Source: Oricola indica (GTDB lineage: Bacteria > Pseudomonadota > Alphaproteobacteria > Rhizobiales > Rhizobiaceae). From it: a stretch of DNA of 64,000 bases. Position 1 is the stretch's first letter. Every line of letters begins with the position of its first letter. The notes under the pieces are model-generated. The model saw only the letters and a program-made list of their open reading frames with translations. It searched no databases and was not told the origin of the DNA. The stretch is from NCBI RefSeq assembly GCF_019966595.1, contig NZ_JAINFJ010000007.1:62001-126000 (forward strand), in the 5' to 3' direction. The position numbers and the translations under genes are program-made. Below are positions 1 through 10,763 of the stretch, piece by piece.

Positions 1-772
1 TCAAAGGACGAACCGCATTGTATGCGTTCAGGAACGCCTGGCTCTTGGTGATGTTGAACGCGTGATCGCGCTCGAAACACCAGGCGTTCAGGCAAACGGC
101 GATATCGTAGGCGAACGCGTCATTGCAGGCGAAATAGAAGTCGATGAAGCCGGACAGGCTGTCGCCAAGGAAAAAGACATTGTCCGGGAACAGATCGGCG
201 TGGACGACGCCTTGCGGCAGTTCGCGGGGCCATTCCGCTTCCAGCCGGTCGAGCAAGGCCTCGGTTTCCGGGATCAGCTTCGGATCGATCGCATCGGCAT
301 GCGCGCGCGATTTTTCCCAAAGCGGCCGCCAGTCCTCCAAGGTCAGTCCGTTCCGGCGCTTCAACGCGAAGTCCTCGCCGGCAAGGTGCATTTCCGCCAG
401 CCCCCGCCCGACTTCGGCACAATGCATCGGTTGCGGCCGGCGCAGCCAGATACCTTCCAGAAATGTCACCATCGCGGCGGGCCGGCCGGCAAGTTCGCCC
501 AGCATGGCGCCGTCGCGGCGATGAACCGGCAACGGGCAGGACACGCCGCGCTCGGCCAGATGCTGCATGAGACCGAGGAAAAACGGCAGGTCATCCCGGT
601 TCACCCGCTTTTCGTAAAGCGTCAGGATAAACTGGCCCGACGTGGTGTGAACGAGGAAGTTGGAGTTCTCGACGCCTTCGGCGATGCCGCGATAGGACTG
701 CAGGTCGCCCACATCGTATTCGGCCAGAAAGCTTCCGAGTTCGGCTTCGGTAATATCGGTATAGACAGCCAT
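1..772 (-). CDS. thrB: Homoserine kinase ThrB (C-terminus beyond the window)
   Basis: Phosphorylates L-homoserine with ATP in threonine synthesis, in the cytoplasm. The 257 visible residues start [16 protein letters not shown] and include the aminoglycoside-phosphotransferase-fold catalytic loop [13 protein letters not shown] and a following IDFYFA metal-site segment, as in the APH-like ThrB of rhizobia rather than the GHMP-type ThrB of enterics. The frame is open to base 1, so roughly the last 60-70 residues lie outside. It begins 3 bp after the ispH stop, so it is the promoter-distal gene of the same minus-strand run; rnhA usually follows in relatives. Confidence 0.93.
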   Translation of the reverse strand, partial: MAVYTDITEAELGSFLAEYDVGDLQSYRGIAEGVENSNFLVHTTSGQFILTLYEKRVNRDDLPFFLGLMQHLAERGVSCPLPVHRRDGAMLGELAGRPAAMVTFLEGIWLRRPQPMHCAEVGRGLAEMHLAGEDFALKRRNGLTLEDWRPLWEKSRAHADAIDPKLIPETEALLDRLEAEWPRELPQGVVHADLFPDNVFFLGDSLSGFIDFYFACNDAFAYDIAVCLNAWCFERDHAFNITKSQAFLNAYNAVRPL

Positions 773-775
773 TCG

Positions 776-1789
776 TCAGTCGCCGCTTCCATTGAGAAAA
801 GCCATGTCGGCGGTTTCGAGCGGCGTATCGCGCAGATCGCGCATGACGGGAAAATTCTCCGTCTCCTCGACCGTGAGCGCGATGTCGACCGTCACGTCGA
901 ACCGGTCGCGGAAGGCATCGATGATTTCCTCGACTACGATCTCCGGGGCCGAGGCGCCAGCCGATATTCCGATGGCGGAGACGCCATCCATGCGATCCCA
1001 GTCTATCTCTCCGGCGCGCTGGACAAGCGTTGCGTCTGCCGCGCCGTGCTTGCGCGCGACCTCGACGAGGCGGCGCGAATTGGAGGAGTTCGGCGCGCCG
1101 ACGATCAGGAACATATCCGTGTCCGGCGCCGCTTTCTTCACCGCTTCCTGGCGATTGGTCGTGGCGTAGCAGATCGATTCTGAGGATGGCGCTGTCAGCT
1201 TCGGAAAGCGTCTTTCCAGCGCCGCGACGATATCGGCGGTGTCATCGACCGACAGTGTGGTCTGCGTGACAAAACCGAGGTTCTCCTCGTCGGGCACGGC
1301 GAGGCCTGCAACCTGTTCGACAGTCTCAACGAGCGTTACGGCTCCGGGCTCGAGTTGGCCCATTGTCCCCACGACCTCCGGGTGGCCCGCATGTCCGATC
1401 AGGAGAACATGACGCCCCAAGCGCTGGTGGCGCATCGCCTGCTTGTGAACCTTCGAGACCAGCGGACAGGTCGCGTCGAGATAGAACATGTGCCTGTTCT
1501 CGGCGTCGGCGGGCACGGATTTGGGTACGCCATGCGCCGAGAAGACCACCGGCCGTTCGTCGCGATGTTCGGCGGGAATGTCCGAAAGCTCCTGCACGAA
1601 CACGGCGCCACGTTCACGCAGCCCGTCGACGACAAAACGGTTATGCACGATCTCGTGCCGGACATAGACCGGCGCGCCGTATTTCTTGAGCGCCAGAACG
1701 ACGATCTGGATCGCCCGGTCGACGCCGGCACAAAAGCCACGCGGCTCGCAAAGGCGGATCGTCAGCGGTGGCTTTACGGGGGCGTTCAT
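776..1789 (-). CDS. ispH: 4-hydroxy-3-methylbut-2-enyl diphosphate reductase IspH
   Basis: Last step of the MEP pathway: a [4Fe-4S] enzyme reducing HMBPP to IPP and DMAPP. The 337-residue product carries the three cluster cysteines in conserved contexts, [12 protein letters not shown] (C20), LDATCPLV (C108) and [11 protein letters not shown] (C207), plus VFSAHGVPK and GHAGHPEV. The start at MNAPVKPP is chosen because family members begin about 15-20 residues before the first cluster cysteine and a GGA lies 8 bases upstream; the open frame extends further but has no family similarity there. It sits between surf1 and thrB, matching the rhizobial cox-ispH-thrB order. ispE is also in this window. 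Confidence 0.95.
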   Translation of the reverse strand: MNAPVKPPLTIRLCEPRGFCAGVDRAIQIVVLALKKYGAPVYVRHEIVHNRFVVDGLRERGAVFVQELSDIPAEHRDERPVVFSAHGVPKSVPADAENRHMFYLDATCPLVSKVHKQAMRHQRLGRHVLLIGHAGHPEVVGTMGQLEPGAVTLVETVEQVAGLAVPDEENLGFVTQTTLSVDDTADIVAALERRFPKLTAPSSESICYATTNRQEAVKKAAPDTDMFLIVGAPNSSNSRRLVEVARKHGAADATLVQRAGEIDWDRMDGVSAIGISAGASAPEIVVEEIIDAFRDRFDVTVDIALTVEETENFPVMRDLRDTPLETADMAFLNGSGD

Positions 1790-1836
1790 TCGGGTCATCC
1801 GGTTCGATGCCGATTTGGAAGCCAGGGCACAGCTTG

Positions 1837-2586
1837 TCAAGGCTGGCGCAGCCTGCGCCACAGGAAGACCCCCGACACGGCGAGCAGAGCCGCCGCCAGT
1901 CCGTACCACGTCACCACATATTGCAGGTGGTTGTTCGGGAGGTCGATATTCGTGATGCCGCCGATCGGCAGTTTCGACGGATCGGCTTGCGGCCCGGCAT
2001 CGACGAAGAGCGGCACGATCGTTTCGCCGTCGAGCTCCGCTGCGGCCGTCATGGCCGCAAGATCCTTCCAGTAATACTCATTCTTCGCCGGATCGTTTTC
2101 CGGCACGAGGAAGCCCGGCTTGTCATCGAGCGGCAGGCGGGCAAGGCCGGTTATTGCCTGCTCGCCTTCCGGCCGGCTATCCGGACGCGTGGCGGGGTCC
2201 TTGCGGTCATAGGGCACGAAGCCACGATTGACGAAAAGGATCTCTCCGTTGTCCAGTCTGAGGGGTTGATAGACGTTCCAGCCGGAGGCGCCCTTCCACG
2301 TCGAAAGCACGTGCTGCTCGGTATCCGGCAGGAACGTTCCGCCAAGAGAGACCGGCAGGTACTCGATATCCTCTCCCGAGCGCATCATGGTCAGCGCCTC
2401 AGACAGTGGCACGGCCTCCGCGTGGATGCGTTGATCGATTGTCGCGAGCAGCCCTTCTTTCCAAGCCAGCCTGCGAACCTGCCAGTTTCCGAGGGAAACC
2501 AGGATGGCAAGCGAAACCAGTGTCGATACAACAAGAACCCAAGGAAAGCGGTTCGCCTTCTCGGCCCCGGTGTTTCCGGAGGTCAA
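1837..2586 (-). CDS. SURF1-family cytochrome oxidase assembly protein
   Basis: Inner-membrane assembly factor for aa3 oxidase, thought to help insert haem a into subunit I. The 249 residues have the SURF1 layout: an N-terminal membrane helix (about 15-37), a periplasmic domain with the [12 protein letters not shown] and VNRGFVP signatures, a YYWKDL motif, and a C-terminal helix (about 222-242) ending in arginines. It lies 72 bp after ctaE and 47 bp before ispH on the same strand. Many rhizobia have a DUF983 gene between ctaE and surf1; none is present here. Confidence 0.92.
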   Translation of the reverse strand: MTSGNTGAEKANRFPWVLVVSTLVSLAILVSLGNWQVRRLAWKEGLLATIDQRIHAEAVPLSEALTMMRSGEDIEYLPVSLGGTFLPDTEQHVLSTWKGASGWNVYQPLRLDNGEILFVNRGFVPYDRKDPATRPDSRPEGEQAITGLARLPLDDKPGFLVPENDPAKNEYYWKDLAAMTAAAELDGETIVPLFVDAGPQADPSKLPIGGITNIDLPNNHLQYVVTWYGLAAALLAVSGVFLWRRLRQP

Positions 2587-2658
2587 ATTCTTCTCCTCAA
2601 AAACGAAGGGGCGATCCTGACGACCGCCCCCTCCGCAATTTGTATCCGTCCCGGATCG

Positions 2659-3534
2659 TCAATGCGCGATCGGTGCGCCCCACGATCCCCAGACATAGAT
2701 CACGAGGAACAGGAACAGCCAGACGACGTCAACGAAATGCCAGTACCAGGCGGCGGCCTCGAAGCCGAAATGCTGCTTGGGCGTGAAATCACCGGCCAGC
2801 GCCCGGAAAAAGCAGACCAGAAGGAAGATCGTTCCGACCAGCACGTGGAAGCCATGGAAGCCCGTCGCCATGAAGAAGGTCGCGCCATAAAGCGAGCCCG
2901 TGAACGAATAGGGCGCATGAATATATTCGTAGGCCTGCACGCTGGAGAACAGGATGCCGAGCACGATCGTCAGCGCCAATCCCCATTTCAGGCCGCTGCG
3001 GTCGTCGTGCAAGAGTGCATGGTGCGCCCAGGTGACCGTGGTGCCGGAAAGAAGCAGGATAACCGTGTTGTAGAGCGGCAGGTGCAGCGGATCGAGCACT
3101 TCCAGGCCAGCCGGCGGCCATGTTCCGCCGGTGTATTCGAGGCGCATGACCTGAATTGCCTCGTCATAGAACAGGCTGGCGTCGAAGACGGCCCAGAACC
3201 AGGCAACGAAGAACATGACCTCCGAGGCGATGAACATGATCATGCCATAGCGCAGGTGAAGCGAGACCACCTTGGTATGATGCCCCTGATGGGCTTCCTT
3301 GATCGTGTCGCCCCACCAGCCGAACATCGTGTAGAGCACGATCAGAAGGCCGATGAAGAACACCCAGGGATTGTCCAGCGGAATACCGAGCAGGCCGAAC
3401 TCATTGCCCTGCAGGGACTGCATCCAGCCGATACCGCCAATCGCCATCACCAAAGCGCCGATCGAGCCGAAGAGCGGCCAGGGACTCGGATCAATGATGT
3501 GATAATCGTGATGTTTGGTGTGTGCGTCGGCCAT
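2659..3534 (-). CDS. ctaE: Cytochrome c oxidase subunit III
   Basis: Structural subunit III of the aa3-type terminal oxidase, which stabilises subunit I and the proton uptake path. The 291 residues show seven hydrophobic helices and classic subunit III segments: HDYHIIDPSPWPLFGS at the N-terminus, EVMFFVAWFWAVFDASL, a HAL-containing loop, TGFHGFHVLVGTIFL and AAAWYWHFVDVVWLFLF near the end. It follows ctaG by 14 bp in the oxidase operon and precedes surf1. Confidence 0.96.
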   Translation of the reverse strand: MADAHTKHHDYHIIDPSPWPLFGSIGALVMAIGGIGWMQSLQGNEFGLLGIPLDNPWVFFIGLLIVLYTMFGWWGDTIKEAHQGHHTKVVSLHLRYGMIMFIASEVMFFVAWFWAVFDASLFYDEAIQVMRLEYTGGTWPPAGLEVLDPLHLPLYNTVILLLSGTTVTWAHHALLHDDRSGLKWGLALTIVLGILFSSVQAYEYIHAPYSFTGSLYGATFFMATGFHGFHVLVGTIFLLVCFFRALAGDFTPKQHFGFEAAAWYWHFVDVVWLFLFLVIYVWGSWGAPIAH

Positions 3535-3548
3535 GTGGCTATCCCCGG

Positions 3549-4151
3549 TTACTGTATTGTTCGCGTGACGTCCGCGCCGATGTTTGATTGCGCGACAGGC
3601 TTCGGTTCGTCAACTGGAAAGAAGGTGTAGGAAAGCGTCAGCGTATCGATGTCCTTCAGTTCCTCGGATTTCAAGATGTCCGGGTCGATGAAGAACACGA
3701 TGGGCATGTCGGCGGTTTCGCCTGGAACAAGCGTCTGCTCCGTGAAGCAGAAACACTCGATCTTGTTGAAGTAGGCGCCCGCCGACTGCGGAGTCACGTT
3801 GAATGTTGCCGTGCCCGTTATTGTCTGGGCCGAATTGTTGTGCGCCGTGTAGCCAACCTGCATGGTTTCGCCGATCTTCAATTCGACCTGGCGTTGGTTT
3901 GGCTTGAAATCCCAGTTCACGCCTGCGGTATTTGCGTCGAAACGAACCTTGATCGTTTGGTCGAGGACCTGGATCCCCGCCGTCTGCGCGCGCTGCGTCG
4001 TGCCGCCATAGCCGGTCACCTGGCAGAAAAGGCGATAGAGCGGCACCGAAGCGTAAGCCATGCCGACCATGCCGACGGCAATGCCGAGACCGATCGCGGC
4101 GATCAGACCGTTGCGGCGGCTACTCTTCGATTGTGCGGTTGCCTGGGTCAT
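3549..4151 (-). CDS. ctaG: Cytochrome c oxidase assembly protein CtaG/Cox11
   Basis: Membrane-anchored periplasmic copper chaperone that delivers copper to the CuB site of subunit I. The 200-residue product has one N-terminal helix (about 14-34), then the Cox11 domain with LFCQVTGYGGTTQRA and the copper-binding pair in IECFCFTEQ (C133, C135). The ATG at 4151 is taken because upstream sequence of the longer open frame is the antisense of the CoxF gene. It starts 7 bp after the CoxF-like ORF, so translation is probably coupled. Confidence 0.95.
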   Translation of the reverse strand: MTQATAQSKSSRRNGLIAAIGLGIAVGMVGMAYASVPLYRLFCQVTGYGGTTQRAQTAGIQVLDQTIKVRFDANTAGVNWDFKPNQRQVELKIGETMQVGYTAHNNSAQTITGTATFNVTPQSAGAYFNKIECFCFTEQTLVPGETADMPIVFFIDPDILKSEELKDIDTLTLSYTFFPVDEPKPVAQSNIGADVTRTIQ

Positions 4152-4158
4152 CAATGCC

Positions 4159-4323
4159 TCACAGAGAACGGTCGAAGAGCGAGGCGCCCATCTTGGCCCA
4201 TGAGCCGACATAGATGATAACGACGAAAGCCGCGAGGACGAGGCCGAGAGCGACAGAGCGGCGGCGCTGCGCCTTCTTCTGCGCATCGGTCATCTCGACC
4301 GTATCCTGCTTGTTTTCGGCCAT
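4159..4323 (-). CDS. Small CoxF-like membrane protein of the oxidase operon
   Basis: A 54-residue single-pass protein: a charged N-terminus (MAENKQDTVEMTDAQKKAQ, then RRR) followed by one hydrophobic helix (about residues 24-40). It fills the ctaB-ctaG interval with 5 and 7 bp spacing, exactly where rhizobia and other alphaproteobacteria carry a small unassigned ORF often labelled CoxF. Position, size and topology support the call. Its biochemical role is not known; assembly or stability of the oxidase is inferred from operon position only. Confidence 0.82.
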   Translation of the reverse strand: MAENKQDTVEMTDAQKKAQRRRSVALGLVLAAFVVIIYVGSWAKMGASLFDRSL

Positions 4324-4328
4324 CGCGA

Positions 4329-5258
4329 TCACCCCGCCAGCACTTTCATGACAAGCGCTTCGCCCAGTAATACCGAGAACAGGGAAGCAAGGTAGACGAG
4401 CGAGAAGCCGAACAGCTTCTTGGCCGGAACCATAGTGGCATCGCCATCGGGCATGCGCCAGACAGCAATGGCATGGCGAAGGAAATTGAGCCCGAGCAGG
4501 ATGGAAACAGCTCCGTAGACAGGCCCCGCCAGACCGAGCGGCCAAGGCGATACGGCGACTACGGCCAACACCAGCGAATAGGCGACGATCTGAAGCTTGG
4601 TATGGCGCTCGCCCGCGACGTTCGGCAGCATCGGCACCTTGGCCATGTCGTAGTCGCGCAGCTTGAATAGCGCCAGCGCCCAGAAATGCGGCGGCGTCCA
4701 CAGAAAGATGATCAGGAACAGGACGACGCTTTCCAGGCTAATTCCGCCAGTCACAGCCGCCCAACCGATCATGGGAGGAAACGCGCCGGCCGCGCCGCCA
4801 ATAACGATGTTCTGCGGCGTGGAACGCTTCAGCCACATCGTATAGATGACGGCGTAAAAGAAGATCGTAAAGGCGAGCAGTCCGCCGGCAACCCAGTTGG
4901 TCAGCGTGCCAAGCGTCAGCACCGAAAAGACAGACAGGACCAGGCCGAACGCCAGCGCCTCGCCACCGGCGATCCGGCCGGCGGGAATCGGACGCTTCTT
5001 CGTGCGCGTCATGACGGCGTCGATATCGGCGTCGTACCACATGTTCAACGCGCCCGATGCGCCGCCGCCCACGGCGATCGCCAGGATGGCGATCAATGCG
5101 ATCAACGGATTGATCGAGCCGGGTGCGAGCATCATGCCGACAAAGGCCGTGAACACGACCAGCGACATCACGCGCGGCTTGAGCAGCGCGAAGTAGTCTC
5201 CGGGCATCGCCTCGGAGATGCGCGCCTCGTTGCTCTGGATGTTTTCGACTAACGCCAT
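4329..5258 (-). CDS. ctaB: Protohaem IX farnesyltransferase (haem O synthase)
   Basis: UbiA-superfamily inner-membrane enzyme that attaches a farnesyl group to haem B to give haem O, the precursor of haem A for the aa3 oxidase. The 309 residues include [19 protein letters not shown], the Asp-rich prenyl-diphosphate site [19 protein letters not shown] (N72 onwards) and the second loop [15 protein letters not shown]. Several hydrophobic helices run through the length. It lies between ctaD and the CoxF-like ORF on the same strand. Confidence 0.96.
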   Translation of the reverse strand: MALVENIQSNEARISEAMPGDYFALLKPRVMSLVVFTAFVGMMLAPGSINPLIALIAILAIAVGGGASGALNMWYDADIDAVMTRTKKRPIPAGRIAGGEALAFGLVLSVFSVLTLGTLTNWVAGGLLAFTIFFYAVIYTMWLKRSTPQNIVIGGAAGAFPPMIGWAAVTGGISLESVVLFLIIFLWTPPHFWALALFKLRDYDMAKVPMLPNVAGERHTKLQIVAYSLVLAVVAVSPWPLGLAGPVYGAVSILLGLNFLRHAIAVWRMPDGDATMVPAKKLFGFSLVYLASLFSVLLGEALVMKVLAG

Positions 5259-5377
5259 TCTGTCCAGTCCGGTCCCGTCGGGCTTTTCACCCTACTTGTC
5301 GGCCACAGGAGACCTTTTTGTGCAGTTGCCCGGAGCAATGCGCCGGGCAACCAGTTTCTCGTTTCTTGCCGCCGGTC

Positions 5378-7950
<2,573 letters not shown>

Positions 7951-8381
7951 GTTGTTAACTCCCAATCATCGCGCGGCCGTTGCCTCGGCTGCGCCGGACG
8001 GAAAAGAGCCCGTCTTTGACCTGTATCAATCACAGACCGCTTTTACGCGCAACTGAAACACAAGTCGAAACCGTGCGTCATTTTGCGCGTCGAAGGGCCG
8101 CAACACGGGGGCTTATTGGCGATATTGACCTGTTTGCCAAGTCGTCACCGCGACAAAAAAACGCGCATGCCATGATTTCGACCAGAAAGCATGTGTGAAG
8201 CTCTCCCAAGGGTCGGGATATGAGAATGTGAGGGTTCGAATTCCCGCTCCCGGGGCTCGTTCCCTTTCACTGCGGCCTGCGATAAAAGAGCGGACCGAAT
8301 CGACCAGCCGAGGTGATTTTCGCCGAATCAGGTGAAACACAGCCTTGCCGATAGACGATCGACACCGGACGGGAAACTCTG
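7951..8381. other. Divergent intergenic region between ctaC and the ialB-like gene
   Basis: About 430 bp with no convincing gene. It must hold the promoter of the minus-strand oxidase operon and that of the plus-strand IalB-family gene. The only clear element is a FixK/FNR-type palindrome at 8016-8029. Open frames crossing the region are in shadow of neighbouring genes and have no recognisable content. Confidence 0.7.
8016..8029. promoter_or_regulatory. FixK/FNR-type binding site upstream of ctaC
   Basis: The sequence TTGAC-CTGT-ATCAA fits the TTGAY-N4-RTCAA consensus of alphaproteobacterial FixK/FnrL regulators at every defined position. It ends 66 bp upstream of the chosen ctaC start. Whether it activates or represses depends on the unknown transcription start. 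Confidence 0.6.
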
Positions 8382-9155
8382 ATGGCCGCCGACATGACTG
8401 ATAAAACGATGCAGCACACAAACGACCGATTTCAGCGCGGACAAAAAACCGGCCACGGAAAACTGCGCGTGATCGCGGCCGGCTTTGCGCTGATGCTCGG
8501 GGCCGCCGGCTATCTTGCCCATGACCACCTGACACAACCGGCCGATAGCCAAACGGCCTCGACCAATCGGGGCATGGACGCCGGTTATATGCGGACGGCC
8601 CGGGAAGTCGCGTCGGTCGGTCCGATCGATCTCGGCACGGGCGCGCCGCTGCAGACCCGCAAGCCGGATCCGGAACCCGTAGATGGTGTGAAAGTCGCGC
8701 AGGTCGGCGCGGGAGGTTCGATCCAGCCCTCCAACGTGCGCGCCACGCATGGCGCATGGTCAATCGTCTGCGACCTGCCGCCAGGTGCAACCAACGAGCA
8801 ATGCGTGCTCATGCAGAATGTCGTGGCTGCCGACCGCGAGGAATTCGGCTTGTCCGTGGTGGTCCTGAAGACTGCCGACAAGAAGGCCCGGATCCTGCGC
8901 GTTCTCGCTCCGCTCGGCGTTCTGCTGCCGAACGGGCTTGGCCTCAATATCGACGGCAATGACATCGGCCGCGCATATTTCGTTCGCTGCTTCACCGATG
9001 GCTGCTATGCCGAAGTGATCCTCGAAGACACGCTGATCAAGGCATTGTCGGAAGGCAATAGCGCCACATTCTACGTCTTCCAGACACCCGAGGAAGGCAT
9101 CGGCATCCCCGTCGATCTCACCGGCTTTACCGACGGATACCGGGCGCTGCCCTGA
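8382..9155 (+). CDS. Invasion-associated locus B (IalB) family protein
   Basis: A 257-residue protein with an N-terminal membrane anchor or uncleaved signal (about 28-46, after a basic segment), a low-complexity linker to about residue 115, and a C-terminal IalB domain: WSIVCDLPPGATNEQCVLMQ, a hydrophobic strand LGVLLPNGLGLNIDG, and the paired cysteines FVRCFTDGCYAEV. IalB of Bartonella promotes erythrocyte invasion, but the family is widespread in free-living rhizobia, where its role is unclear, so no virulence function is implied. It is followed by short inverted repeats and then tldD. Confidence 0.85.
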   Translation: MAADMTDKTMQHTNDRFQRGQKTGHGKLRVIAAGFALMLGAAGYLAHDHLTQPADSQTASTNRGMDAGYMRTAREVASVGPIDLGTGAPLQTRKPDPEPVDGVKVAQVGAGGSIQPSNVRATHGAWSIVCDLPPGATNEQCVLMQNVVAADREEFGLSVVVLKTADKKARILRVLAPLGVLLPNGLGLNIDGNDIGRAYFVRCFTDGCYAEVILEDTLIKALSEGNSATFYVFQTPEEGIGIPVDLTGFTDGYRALP

Positions 9156-9183
9156 TCCCGGGCGACAACGGTTGTCCCCTCGC

Positions 9184-9209
9184 CTCACGACGCCTAAATG
9201 AGTCGTGAG
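9184..9209 (+). other. Inverted repeat just before the tldD ribosome-binding site
   Basis: CTCACGAC and GTCGTGAG form a perfect 8-bp stem with a 10-base loop. An ATG in the loop region (9198) is in frame with tldD, but the AAAGGA-spaced ATG at 9225 is the better start. No U-run follows, so it may be a weak terminator of the upstream gene or a leader structure. Confidence 0.4.
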
Positions 9210-9224
9210 ACGAAAGGACTGTCC

Positions 9225-10652
9225 ATGCCCGCCGATTCCATTCCCGACCTGATCAACGCCTTCGATGTGCCGAAGGAGACGCTGCAAGGCGTCGTCGCCG
9301 ATGCGCTGGAAAAAGCCGACGACGGCGAGCTGTTCGTCGAGCACCGCGAATCCGAACAATTGATGTTCGACAATGGACGCCTGAAGACCGGGTCTTTCAA
9401 TACCGGACGCGGCTTCGGCCTGCGCTCGGTCGCCGGCGATGCCGTCGGTTACGCCGAATCCGGCGAACTTTCGCTAGCAGCACTGAAACGCGCGGCGGAC
9501 GCGGTTGGCGCGGTGACCACCGGCTATTCGGGCAAGTATTCCGACGCACCCCAGGGCACGAACCGCAAGCTCTACGGCGACGCCAACCCGATCGGCGAGC
9601 CTTCCTTCGAGACGAAGGTCAAGTTGCTGACCGAGATCGATGCCTACCTGAGGGCGAAGGATCCGCGTGTTCGCCAGGTCAGCGCGTCGCTGGCCGCTTC
9701 ATGGCAGGTGGTGGAAATCCTGCGTGCCGACGGCCATTTCGCCAAGGACGTGCGGCCGCTGACCCGCGTCAACATCTCGGTCATCGTCGGTGACGGCGAC
9801 CGGCAGGAGAGCGGCTCGCATGGCATGGGCGGCCGACAGGAATTCGGCGAATTCATCGCCACCGACACCTGGAAGCACGGCGCCGACCAGGCGTTGCGGC
9901 AGGCACTGGTCAATCTCGACGCGAAACCCGCCCCGGCCGGCACATTCGACATCGTGCTCGGCGCTGGCTGGCCGGGCGTGATGTTGCACGAGGCCGTCGG
10001 CCACGGCCTTGAGGGCGATTTCAACCGCAAGGGCACCTCCGCATTCGCCGGATTGATGGGCGAACAGGTCGCGGCGAAGGGCGTCACTGTCGTCGATGAC
10101 GGTACGATCGAAAACCGGCGCGGCTCTCTTTCTATCGACGACGAGGGGACACCGTCTGGCTACAACGTACTGATCGAGGACGGCAAACTCGTCGGCTACA
10201 TGCAGGACCGGCAAAACGCGCGCCTGATGGGCGTCAAGCCGACCGGCAACGGACGCCGCGAATCCTACGCTCACGTGCCGATGCCGCGCATGACCAACAC
10301 CTACATGCTCGGCGGCGACAAGAGCCCGGAGGAAATCATCGCTTCGGTCGACAAGGGCATTTACGCGGTCTCGTTCGGCGGCGGCCAGGTCGACATCACC
10401 TCCGGCAAGTTCGTCTTCGGCTGCACCGAGGCCTACATGATCGAGAACGGCAAGGTGACGTATCCGGTCAAGGGCGCGATGCTGATCGGAAACGGCCCTG
10501 ACGCCATGCACCGCGTCTCCATGGTCGGAAACGACATGGCACTCGATACCGGTATCGGCATGTGTGGAAAGGCCGGACAGGGCGTGCCCGTCGGCGTCGG
10601 CCAGCCGCATTTGCGCATGGATCAGATGACGGTCGGCGGCACCGAGCGCTAA
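9225..10652 (+). CDS. tldD: Metalloprotease TldD
   Basis: TldD forms a heterodimeric zinc protease with TldE/PmbA that trims peptides such as microcin B17 and CcdA. The 475-residue product has the HExxxH metal motif MLHEAVGHGLEG (H255, E256, H260), RVNISVIVGD, and the C-terminal GMCGKAGQGVPVGVGQPH segment. The start at MPADSIPD is set by AAAGGA 6 bases upstream. No pmbA is present in this window. The last 63 bp (10591-10653) are repeated with 7 mismatches at 12425-12487, on the far side of the reverse transcriptase gene, so the present 3' end may have been supplied by the insert. Confidence 0.95.
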   Translation: MPADSIPDLINAFDVPKETLQGVVADALEKADDGELFVEHRESEQLMFDNGRLKTGSFNTGRGFGLRSVAGDAVGYAESGELSLAALKRAADAVGAVTTGYSGKYSDAPQGTNRKLYGDANPIGEPSFETKVKLLTEIDAYLRAKDPRVRQVSASLAASWQVVEILRADGHFAKDVRPLTRVNISVIVGDGDRQESGSHGMGGRQEFGEFIATDTWKHGADQALRQALVNLDAKPAPAGTFDIVLGAGWPGVMLHEAVGHGLEGDFNRKGTSAFAGLMGEQVAAKGVTVVDDGTIENRRGSLSIDDEGTPSGYNVLIEDGKLVGYMQDRQNARLMGVKPTGNGRRESYAHVPMPRMTNTYMLGGDKSPEEIIASVDKGIYAVSFGGGQVDITSGKFVFGCTEAYMIENGKVTYPVKGAMLIGNGPDAMHRVSMVGNDMALDTGIGMCGKAGQGVPVGVGQPHLRMDQMTVGGTER

Positions 10653-10653
10653 G
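10591..10653 (+). repeat. Left copy of the duplicated tldD tail
   Basis: This is the functional 3' end of tldD. It matches 12425-12487 at 56 of 63 positions, with the first 20 and last 20 or so bases nearly identical. The differences fall mostly at codon third positions and leave the encoded tail unchanged except Gln to Ala. The similarity ends right after the stop codon. Confidence 0.92.
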
Positions 10654-10655
10654 GC

Positions 10656-10714
10656 TACCTTTTTAGGTAAAGACCAATATCGACCTGAGGTCCATCCCAC
10701 GGCATTGACATGCC
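10656..10714 (+). other. Short inverted repeats in the leader of the reverse transcriptase gene
   Basis: Within 60 bp there are two hairpins: TACCT-TTTT-AGGTA just after the tldD stop, and GGCAT-TGAC-ATGCC at 10701-10714. A palindrome TATTGCAATA follows at about 10738-10747. They could be the tldD terminator, part of the insert boundary, or a short structured RNA in front of the reverse transcriptase. There is too little sequence to decide. Confidence 0.35.
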
Positions 10715-10763
10715 AAAACTACAAATGCGACCGTGCCTATTGCAATAGCTAAAGGCCTTACTT

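Noticed and set aside
62-3630. Long plus-strand open frames running opposite thrB, ispH, surf1 and ctaE.
   Set aside because: They are antisense frames kept open by high GC. The minus-strand genes have strong family motifs and the plus frames have none.
8180-8270. A tRNA-like T-arm (GGTTCGAATTCCC) upstream of the IalB-family gene.
   Set aside because: No acceptor, D or anticodon arm can be folded around it, and there is no CCA or discriminator at the right distance. It is taken as chance.
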